Below the pieces are notes generated by a model. That model was given only the letters and a program-made list of their open reading frames with translations, was not told the origin of the DNA and searched no databases. 64,000 nt of DNA from Caulochytrium protostelioides. Taxonomy: Eukaryota; Chytridiomycota; Caulochytriomycetes; Caulochytriales; Caulochytriaceae. The stretch spans positions 1 to 64,000 of the forward strand of contig ML014171.1 of NCBI GenBank assembly GCA_003615045.1, in the 5' to 3' direction. Position 1 is the first letter of the stretch. Each line of letters starts with the position of its first letter. This document shows positions 52,952-62,200 of this stretch, piece by piece. A program made the position numbers and the translations under genes.

Positions 52952-53701
52952 CGTATCACGTCGACAAAGAAACAAAGAGAGAAAAGGAAGGTGGCGCCGA
53001 CGGGAGTCGACGTGGAAATCAGCGGAGCAGCAGGCGAGGCAATGCGGAGAAGACGATCAGATCCTATTGGGGGTCAGATCCGATGCAGATCAGATGCCGA
53101 GGGGTGAGATGCATCAGCGAAGGCAGGCATCCAACGGGGAGGTGCGCTCGCGCGTAGCGTCCAGCACGCAAGGCGCGGTCCAGCACGATCAGCGTGCTAG
53201 GAGTTCAGATGAATCAGGATCCCGCAGATACAGATCTTGGCGGCGAGCAGGATCCATGGGTCATTCATTGTCGAAGAAGCGGTGCGGCCGTCGCGTTGCT
53301 CGAGGGCGATAGCGCGCCCTAGCATTGTCGTGGAGTCGGCTCAGGGACCCCCTCTCTTCGCTCCTCGTGGCGGAAGGCATCCCGCCGAGGGGCTGAGTCG
53401 AGGCGCCACCGACGCCGCGAGGACCCTACTCGCCTGAGCGATATTTGGCGAGAGGCCATCCCAGCCAAGGCGGCGGGCTCGTCGCCACATCGCGCGACTC
53501 GGTGCTTCATAGGCCTCATACTCGCACCGTCAGCGTATGATCCGTGACTCTCGGCTCAACGCGTTCTGCTCGGTTCTGCCCGGTCGCCGCCCGCGTCTCG
53601 TCCCCGCCTCATACCTTCCCTTGCCATTGATCCTCGGCGTGTCCGCTCGCCCCGCGTTGTTCCTTCCGACCCACCGCCGCTTCCTGCTTTCTGTCGACAC
53701 C
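52952..53701. promoter_or_regulatory. Divergent promoter region with CAGATC cluster
   Basis: This 750-bp segment separates two divergent genes. CAGATC occurs at 53058-53063, 53075-53080 and 53086-53091, overlapping a CAGATG at 53091-53096; further CAGAT motifs lie near 53206-53236. The clustering is suggestive of a binding site, but no factor can be named. Confidence 0.4.
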
Positions 53702-54016
53702 ATGGCTGCAACCACCATCCGGATCACGTCGGCTCACCTGCAGTCGACGGTGGGCAAGCTGGTGCGCATTGCCGGCCGCGTGCTGTCGCGGTCGAGCGAG
53801 ACGGCGGTCCTGCAGGCCGCGGACATGGGCGAAGTCACCATTCAGCTCGGCCCGGACTCGATGCTCCAGCCCGACACGGTCGCCGAGATCATGGGCCGCG
53901 TCAATCCGGACCTCTCCATCCAGGAAATGACCTCCAATACCTTCGACGGCCCCATGGACATGGAGACGCATGCCAAGATGGTCGACTACGCCCACCAGTA
54001 TGGCGAGCTCTTCTAG
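53702..54016 (+). CDS. RFA3: Replication protein A 14 kDa subunit
   Basis: Smallest subunit of the single-stranded-DNA-binding trimer RPA, used in replication and repair. It has 104 aa (yeast Rfa3 122, human RPA3 121). It is a single OB fold: GKLVRIAGRVLS strand pair, ETAVLQAADMGEVTIQL, AEIMGRVNPDLSIQEM, then the C-terminal trimerisation helix ETHAKMVDYAHQYGELF. The ATG in context ACCATGG was chosen; the frame is open 55 codons upstream with no similarity. It is convergent with the lactone oxidase gene, 154 bp between stops. Confidence 0.88.
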   Translation: MAATTIRITSAHLQSTVGKLVRIAGRVLSRSSETAVLQAADMGEVTIQLGPDSMLQPDTVAEIMGRVNPDLSIQEMTSNTFDGPMDMETHAKMVDYAHQYGELF

Positions 54017-54170
54017 GGGCACGCTCGCTGGCGCCGTGGAACGCACCCGTCGGAGCACGGCCTCCGGAAGGTATGCATGCCGCATCGTGTCTGCCAGCCT
54101 GGCGTTGCCTCGTTGTCGTTTTGTAGATAGAATGGACCGGAGATCTATGTAGTCAAAAGCGGCGCCCGCC

Positions 54171-55808
54171 TCAGAGCTTGGCCTTGGGCATCGGCGTCGT
54201 CGGCGCGGCCGGCGCCCACGTCGGTGTGGTGGCGCCAACGTCGCCCAGATGCCGCCGGACATAGGCGTTGGTGAACACGTTGTCCGGGTCGCAGCTGGCG
54301 CGCACGCGCTGGAACGTCGCCCACGTCTCCGGGTAGAGCCGGGCGAGCTCTGCCGGGCCCAGCGGAAAGGCCTTCGCCCAGTGGGGGCGCCCGCCGCGCT
54401 GCCGCAGGATCGCCTCGTACAGCGCCCAGTACCGCGCGCGGCCGGGCGCGTCGGCCCCGTACGGCCGGTACGTGATAATGCCGATATAGACGAACGGCGC
54501 GGCCGTGGCGGCCGGGGTGGAGGACGCCGTGGCCGGGCTGAGCAAGGCGTCGTCGGCCGCGACGCTGCGGATCTCGATCGGCGCATGGACGGCGCCCGCG
54601 ACGGCAGGTCCCGCGGCGCGGATGGCGTCACGGAGCGCCGTGAGCACGCGCGCCGCGTCGGCGAGCGGCACGCACCACTCGGTGACGTACTGCTTGAAGA
54701 GGCAGTCAAGCTTGAACATCTCGAAGCTTCTGCCGCGCGGGATCGAGTGCGCGTCGGCATGCGCGATCGCCGCATACGGGTCCTCGGGCCACGCGGTCGC
54801 CGCCGCCGTGGCCGGGACGGCCCGGGGCACGGGCGGGTGGTCGATCTGGAAGGCGACGAGCGGCGCGAGCAGCCGCGGCATCCACGTCGCGGCGTACAGG
54901 CTCGCCTCGTAGAGGTGGTGCGGGATCAGCGAGCCGCGCACCCAGCCGGGCCGCGGGCGCGTCGGCGGCGGCGGGAGGCTCGCGTCGGCGGCCGGCGGCG
55001 TGATGCGCCGCGCATACTGCGCCAGCACGCGGTCGGTCGGCGGCATCCACCACAGCCGCGTATGGTCGCTCTGCGCGAGCAGCGACGGCAGCTGCTGCGC
55101 CATCGTCGCGAAGTCGAGCTCGCCCTCCACGACAGCGAGCTGGAAGGCCGGCACGACGCGGAGCGTCACCTGGACCACGATGCCGAGGCAGCCGAGGCTG
55201 CACAGCGCCGCGCGGAACGCGTCGGGGTCGGGGTCGTCGCGCCGCAGCACGCGGCGCTCGCCGGTCCCCGTGATCAGGACGATCTCGAGCGCGGTCGACG
55301 ACAGCACGCCGAAGCGGCTGCCGGCGCCGTGGGTGCCCGTGGCCATGGAGCCGGCGACCGTCTGCTCCGCGATACTCCCGAGGTTTTCAAGCGCGAGCCC
55401 CGCGCGGTCCAGCGCGACGCTGAGCGCCTCGAGCGTGATGCCCGCTTGCGCCGTCACGGTCAGGCGCGCGCGGTCGATGTGCACGATGTTCGCCATGCGG
55501 TGCATCCGCACCGCGAAGCCCGGGCGGCCCAGCATCGCGTCGGCGTCGCTGTTGCGCGCGTCACGTGCCGCCGTGCCACGGAGCCACCCGCGCGCCTCGC
55601 CCCCGCGGGTCGTCGCATACGGCGTCGCGGCAATGTCGGAGGGCGAGTGACGCGCGCCGACGACGCGGACGACGGCGCGCGCCCGCCGCGCGTCGCGCAC
55701 GAGGTTCGCCACGTCCGCATCGGTCTCTGGCACGTACGTGCGCGACGGCTGCCACCGGAACGTGCGAGCCCAGTTGCGTTCGGCGGGCGGGTGGTGGTCG
55801 ATGCGCAT
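54171..55808 (-). CDS. D-arabinono-1,4-lactone oxidase-like flavoprotein
   Basis: FAD-dependent aldonolactone oxidase; the yeast enzyme (Alo1) makes erythroascorbate in the mitochondrial outer membrane. It has 545 aa (yeast 526). The FAD-binding PCMH domain begins NWARTFRWQPS and shows VVGARHSPSD with His54, the position of the covalent FAD His in the family (yeast His56). ENLGSIAEQTVAGSMATGTHG is the second FAD block. The ALO C-terminal domain has LDCLFKQYVTEW, the RPHWAK motif (His476 to Lys479) and the ending DPDNVFTNAYV. The Gly before the FAD His is Arg here (ARHS instead of GxGHS). Substrate (D-arabinono- or L-gulono/galactono-lactone) cannot be told. The first ATG was used. Confidence 0.88.
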   Translation of the reverse strand: MRIDHHPPAERNWARTFRWQPSRTYVPETDADVANLVRDARRARAVVRVVGARHSPSDIAATPYATTRGGEARGWLRGTAARDARNSDADAMLGRPGFAVRMHRMANIVHIDRARLTVTAQAGITLEALSVALDRAGLALENLGSIAEQTVAGSMATGTHGAGSRFGVLSSTALEIVLITGTGERRVLRRDDPDPDAFRAALCSLGCLGIVVQVTLRVVPAFQLAVVEGELDFATMAQQLPSLLAQSDHTRLWWMPPTDRVLAQYARRITPPAADASLPPPPTRPRPGWVRGSLIPHHLYEASLYAATWMPRLLAPLVAFQIDHPPVPRAVPATAAATAWPEDPYAAIAHADAHSIPRGRSFEMFKLDCLFKQYVTEWCVPLADAARVLTALRDAIRAAGPAVAGAVHAPIEIRSVAADDALLSPATASSTPAATAAPFVYIGIITYRPYGADAPGRARYWALYEAILRQRGGRPHWAKAFPLGPAELARLYPETWATFQRVRASCDPDNVFTNAYVRRHLGDVGATTPTWAPAAPTTPMPKAKL

Positions 55809-56269
55809 CGCGCGATCGTCAGTCGTCAGGAACGGGGAAAGAGGCGCGAGCGGAGACGGCAAGGAGGGATCATCGCCCGCAGATCAGAAAAGGTGGCGAC
55901 AGATCGCCGCTCGCCCGGCCTTCGTCTCGTCGTTGTTGCCGCCGTACCATACCCGATGTCGATCGCAGCCCGTCTGTCAAGGTCGGGTGGCCGGGTACCG
56001 CGTCGGCCATGATGCTATGATTTACGTGGAGGGGGCACTCGGGTGCAAAGCCGCGAAAGCGAACCAGCCCGTGCAGGTCGCTGAAACGCAAAGCGAGGGA
56101 CCGCCACGTGACGTGAACCAAAACTCCGACACCCCGGGTCGGCAGATCATCCAACGTGCTATCTTTGGGAACGGCGCCTCACTTTCTTTTTTGGGTTTGG
56201 CTACGACACATGCATTCAGAGGATTTAATGAAGTTACAAGCGATCTCATCCAACAAGCAGATGAGACAT
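55809..56269. other. Intergenic before the giant repeat gene's 3' end
   Basis: About 460 bp, less GC-rich toward 56.2 kb. No gene seen; it contains the lactone oxidase promoter and the 3' UTR of the giant gene. Confidence 0.5.
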
Positions 56270-59200
56270 CTAGGGATCGTCTAGTGTGATGTCCTTGGAC
56301 GCGGAGAGCGGCACCAACACCTTCGCCGCAGGCTGAGTCAGAGGCGGCGGAGACTCCGTCGTCGACGAGGCCAGGAAGGTCGACGTGGCCGCGGTTTCTG
56401 CCGCATGCTTGTCCGCCTTATCGGCAGCCAACTGATCAAGGTGGGCCTGAGGACTCGGCATCATCGTGGGCTTCGGCTCGCTGGTCACGACGGCCGTGAC
56501 CGACGGGGACACGGAGGAGGACGACGTGACCGTGGCGGAAGCGCTGAGGCCATGCGCGGTGCCGCTGGGCGTCGCGGTCGCCGTCTCAGCCGAAGCACTC
56601 ATACTCGCGTCCATACTCGCGCCCATACTCGCGCTCATGCTGGCACTCATACTGGCACTCGCGGCGGTCGGCAACGCCGTCAGCAACGCGTCGTGCGTCG
56701 CCGAAGCTGCCGTTGCGTTGAGCGCCGTTGCGTTGCGTGTCGTGGCATTGAGCGCTGTCGCGTTGAGCGCTGTCGCGTTGAGCGCTGTCGCGTTAGCGTT
56801 GGACGTCGCGTTGGCCGCGCCGAGCACAGGAAGATCCGAGCTGTTGGCGGCGCCCGCGGCGTGCTTCAGCGCGTCCGGCAGCATCTGCTTCCACGCGTCC
56901 TGGGTCGCCTCGTCGGCCTGGCTCGCGTCAACGTCGATCGCGTCATCGTCGCTCGCTTCTTCGATGCGGATGTGGGGATCGAGCTCGGCGAGCACGGCCT
57001 CCGAGGACCGGCGGAACGCGGCGGGCGAGTAGACAGTGAACCCAAAGACCTTGAAGCGCAGATGCGACGTGAGCGCCACGATCGTCGAGACCATGGAGCC
57101 AAGCAGCGGGCCCGAGAGGTGGTCGAACGCGTCGTCGAGCCAGGTCGTGCGGCCGTTCTCGTTCTCGACGTAGGTATGCATCTGGTACTTGTCGTAGCCG
57201 AGCATCTCCGCGAGCTTACCGAACATGGTCAGCGGGTTGAAATTGTGCCAGGGGAACATGATCTCCATGTCCATCGTCGTGATGTTGTGGCCGCCCGTGC
57301 CGCCGCCCATGTTGACGCTGTTGAGCGAGAAGTAGTTGCTCGTGCGCATATGCATGACGGTGTCCACGCCGTCGCCGAGCAGGCGGTCGCGCTCGATCAC
57401 CGTGTCCATGTAGCCCATCTGCATCGAAAGCGGGCCGTCATTGATGATCTCGATCGTCACCGCCATTGGGACGAAGCCCTTGCGCGTGAAGGGGTTGATG
57501 AGCTTCGGCTTGATGGTGATGCGCTGAAACATGTACAGCTCGGGACAGAGGAAGCGGGCGCGGCCGAGGGCGGTCATGCGGACGCCGTCGTTGCCGATAA
57601 TGATCGCGCGCCCGAGATGTGCGGACTGGCCAAAGTTCTGCCACGAGAGCATGAGGGGCATCGCGTGCGCCAGCGCCGGGCTCAGCGTGCACAAATCGTT
57701 CTCGTCATACGCGGGCGTCAGTTTGAGGTCAAACGTAATATTGCGGCCTGGCTGGATGTCGAGGTTGGTGAACTTGACCTCGATGATCGGCAGCAACTTT
57801 TCCTCGATGGTCTTGTCGTCGCGGGGCTCCTTCATCAGGTAGTCGATCCAGACGTCGACGGCGCGCGGCTTGAAGGTGACGGGCAGCCAGTCCGGCAGCA
57901 TGTCGGCGGAGCACTTGACGGCGATCGAATCGGTATGGAGGTATGAATCGATGGCGCGCAGCCAAAGCAGCGTGTTGTCCTCGTACCAGGCCTGGAGATC
58001 CCGGATGGGCGGGCCGATGTTGATCGCGGGCGCGGCCTTTGCGGCAATCTTGACGGCATCAGCAGGCGAGCGGCCGAACGCGACGTCGGCCATCGTCACG
58101 ACGGGGTTGAGAGTCACGAGCCGGTGGAACATGAAGTCACCCGAGAGCTGGACGACCTGGTTGACGGCGGTCGGGTCGTCGTCGAAGAGGGTCATGTCGA
58201 CGTGCATGCTAAAGTTGCCGTGGCGGAAGCGGATGTCGTGAACCGTCGCCGCCGCGAAGGTCTGGCCGTTCCACAGCGTTGTGGCAGACGCATACGGGAT
58301 GGTGATGTCGATGTCGCCGCCGGACGGAAGCGTGACAAAGCCGCCGATGTCGACGGTCATGCCGTGCGAGCCGGCGGTATCGATGTCCATGTGGTGCAGG
58401 CCCGCGCGGATCCCGGAGGCGCCGCTGAGTACACCGGCGACGATGGGCCGCGCGAGCGCGACCACCGACGGGACGACTGGTGCGATGGGCACGTCGATGC
58501 GGATCTGGTCGAACGTCTCGATGCGGTCGGTCGCCGACGCGCCGAGCCGCAGGCCGCTGACCTGCACGCCCTGATACAGCGGGTGGCCGTGCAGCACGTC
58601 GGCGACGAGCTGCGCCACGTCGGCCTGGACGATGCCATCGTCGTGCAGCGTCACGTGGGACTGCATGGCGAGGCGGATCGTCGGGTGCGCCGTGGCCCCA
58701 TGCGCCGACGCCTCATCCGCCGCGACCGGATGCATGTGGATGCCATCGACGACCGCGCTGACGAGGGGCTGGGCATCGAGCGCGATGTCGGCCTCGGCGT
58801 AGCCAAGGTCGACGTCGAGGTGGACGGGCCACGCGAGGTCGACGCCGGCGTCGACGGCCATGGGCCCGGCGCGTGAGGCGTCGAGGCGCATGCCGTGCGG
58901 CGACGCGAGCGCGAGCAGGTCCGGCAGCCGGGTCGGCAGTGGGAGCAGCGCCTGCGCGACGGCGAGCGTCTCGGCCGAGAGGACCCACGCGCTCGGGACG
59001 GCGACGCAGATCTTGCGGAAAGCGGGGATCGTGTCGGCCGCGGACGCGCCGAGCACGACGTGACAGATCCGGAACGCCTGCGTCGTGCGTCCGAAGCGCG
59101 TGACGACATCCTGGGCGAACTGCGCCACCGCGGTCTGCGCGGCGGCGTCGCCGCGGAACGCGATCTGGCCGCGCACCGCCATCGTCGTCGCGGACGCCGA

Positions 59201-62200
59201 CGTGTCGATCCCGTCCGGCATCGACAGCGTGAGCAGCGGCGTGCCATCGAGCGCGACGTCGGCCGCGAGGTAGCCGGCGCGGAAGGCGACCGGCAGCGGC
59301 TTGGCGAGCCCGAGTTCGCTCGAGAAAGCGAGCGTCGCATGCGGCAGCGTCTGCAGGCTCGCGGCACGCAGCGTGAGCCCGAGCTGCTGGAGCAATGCGG
59401 GCGCGTCGATACGGATCGGGCGCGCGGCTAGCGCCGCGACCCAGTGCTGCACATCAACGTCGACGACACACTCGCGCAGCGCGTCGATCGTGTCGTCGGC
59501 CGAGACGCCGACGCGGAGGCCCGAGACACCGAGGCGCGTCGCCGTCGCGCGGCCCTCGCTCAGGGCGCGGAGCTCATCCGTCAGGCCCGGCGCGTCGTGG
59601 AAGTGCATCGAGGCGCCGAGCGCCATTTCGCGGTGCTCGGCGCTCAGCTCGAGGCCCGTCAGCGTGGCCGACACGGCAGGGATCCCGTTCAGGGCGAGCG
59701 TGCTCTGCAGGTACGGCACGGCCACGTGCGCCACGAAGGGCAGCGTGACGCCGAGGCGCAGGAAGGACGCGACCGTGGCGTCGGGCAGCACGGTCGCGTT
59801 GAGGCCCGCGACCTCGACAGCGATCGCGGGCGTCAGCTGCATCGCCACGCGGCCCTGCGGGCTAACCGAGACGGCGACGGGCGTGCGCAGCGCCGTCAGC
59901 GCCGCCAGCTGCTTCGCGGCGAACGCCACGAGCGGCGCGCTCACGGGCGCCAGGTCGAGCGGCAGGGCGATCGCACTGAACGCCTGGATCACGTCGGCTT
60001 CGTCGTACCCCATCCGCAGCCCCTGGGTCGTGAGGGTGCCCTCGATGCGGCCGAGCGCGGGCGCGCGGCTGGCCATCGTGCCGAGCATGGCGGCGAGCTC
60101 CGGCGTGTCGCGGACGTGCATCTCGGTCTGCAGCGAGAGGGAGCTGCCGTCGAAGGTGAACGCTTTCAGCGCCACCCCGCCGGCATCGACGCCGTTCAAG
60201 CGGAGGTGGTCGATCGCGAGATAGCCCATGTCGATGTCCAGAGTGAGGGGGAGGCCGAGCGAGACACGGGCGTCGAGCGCGGCGGCGAGGCGGTCGTGCG
60301 GCTGCACGGCGAACGCGACGCGTTGCAGCGCCATCCCAAGCGCCTCGCTCTGCAGCACGGCGGCGAGCGCGGGCGCCGCGAGCGCCGACATGTTGACGTG
60401 CAGCTGGCCCGGCGGCAGGACGCCGTCCACGGGCACGGCAGCGCGAACCTTGTCAAACGCCGTGATCGTGTCGTTGGCGGCGAAGCCCATCTGGAAGGGG
60501 CCGATGTCCAGCGTGGCGCGGGTCGCTTGCCCCGCGAGCACGGCGTTGACGAGCTGCCCGACGCGCGCGGGCGTCTCGGCAGTCTCGGTGATTTGGACAA
60601 GACTTGCGAGTTTGAGCGTCGAGACCGTCCCTGCCGGGTTGGCGTCGATGTGCAGGCCGTCCGGGAGGCGCACAGCTGCAAGGGGTGCGCCCGAGACGCC
60701 GCAGGAGGCGCTCACGTAGCCCAGCGACACATGCACGGTGAACGGCAGCGCGAGCGACAGCGACGCCGACGCCGTGAGGCTTTTGTGGGGGCCCGCCTTG
60801 GCGGCCACGTGACCCGTCAGGCCCCACGTGGCGGGCATCGGCGTCGCGAGCAGCTGCGTCGCGATCGGCGTGAGCAGCGCGACGAGGTCGAGGGGCACCG
60901 CGATGCCGAACCGCGGCAGCAGCGCGTCCATGTCGAGCCGGACGTTGAGCCCCGCGAAGGCGCGGATCTTGTCGGTCTCGGACTCGCCGAACTGGACGTC
61001 CTTGAGCGCGATGATCGCGCCCGTGCGGGGCCCGCGGAGCAAGCCGTGCACGGCGTCCGCGACGGCGTGCTGCGTAGCGGCCGTGTCGCGGAACTGGATG
61101 AGCGGCCGCACCGTGATTAAGTTGCGGCGGCGGCTCTTACTTGGCGGCGCCAGGCCTTCGGGCAGCGTCGCAGGCGTCGAGTCGACGTTAAGACCGTCCA
61201 TCGAGACCTGCAGCAGCGGCGCGCCGTTGATGTCGAGCGCGGCCGTGAAGTGGCCAAAGTGAACGCTGACGTCGAAGGGCAGCTGTAAGTCGAGGGTCGC
61301 GCCCGCGCGCAGCGTCTTGTGGGGCAGCGTCTCGATCGAGACGTCCGAGAGCGCGGACGGCAGCTGCGTCTGGAGCCCCGCGAGCAGCGACAGGTCGAGC
61401 GGCACGGCGAGACCGAGCTGGTGCAGCGCGTGGTCGAGGTCGATGGCGACGTCGATCTTGCGAAGGAACGTGAGCGCGTCGCCCGGCTGGTCGGAGTGGC
61501 CGAGATGCAGGGACCCGAGCGCGAGCTGCGTGTCGAGCCGCGGGCCGTTGAGCAAGCCGTTGGCGATGCGGTTGACGCCGGCGGAGACGGCGGCGTCGTC
61601 CGAAAACTGGAGAACGCCCGCGAGGCCGACGTCCTCGGCGCGATGCGCGCGGTCGGCGGGGTCGGACGCGACGCGGATGTCGCGGAACGCGGCGTCGACG
61701 AGCGGGTGGCCGTTGAGGCGGACGGCGGCGCCCGTATACCCGATATGGATGTTGGCGTCAAAGGGGAGCCCCGTGAAGTGCGCAGCCGTCGAGACCGTCA
61801 TGCGCTGGTTGGGCGCTGTGCGCGCGACGACGCGACCCATCGCCACGTGGAACGCACGCATCGTCGCGCCGAGCTGCAGCGGCATCGGCAGCCGCAGCAT
61901 GCGCACCACGTGGTCGAGCCCGAGCCGCACATCGAGCGCGTCCAGCAGCTGAATTGTGTCGTCGCGGCTCGCGCCGAGCTGCATGTGGCGCAAGTCGAGC
62001 GTCGTGCCGAGGCGCGGGCCCGTGCGGTCGACGACCCGGTTGACGAGGCGGTTGAGCGCGTCTTGGGTGGCGCTCGTGTCGGTGAACTGGAGCGTCGTCG
62101 CGAGGTGAAGGTCGTTGTGCGAGCCGAGCTTCAGCGCGCCGAGCGGCGCCGTCAGTAAGGGGTGCCCGTCGACGCCCACGGCGGCGGCCACGTAGCCCAC

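Noticed and set aside
53609-54775. 388-codon minus-strand ORF covering RPA3
   Set aside because: Shadow of RPA3 and of the lactone oxidase in another frame.
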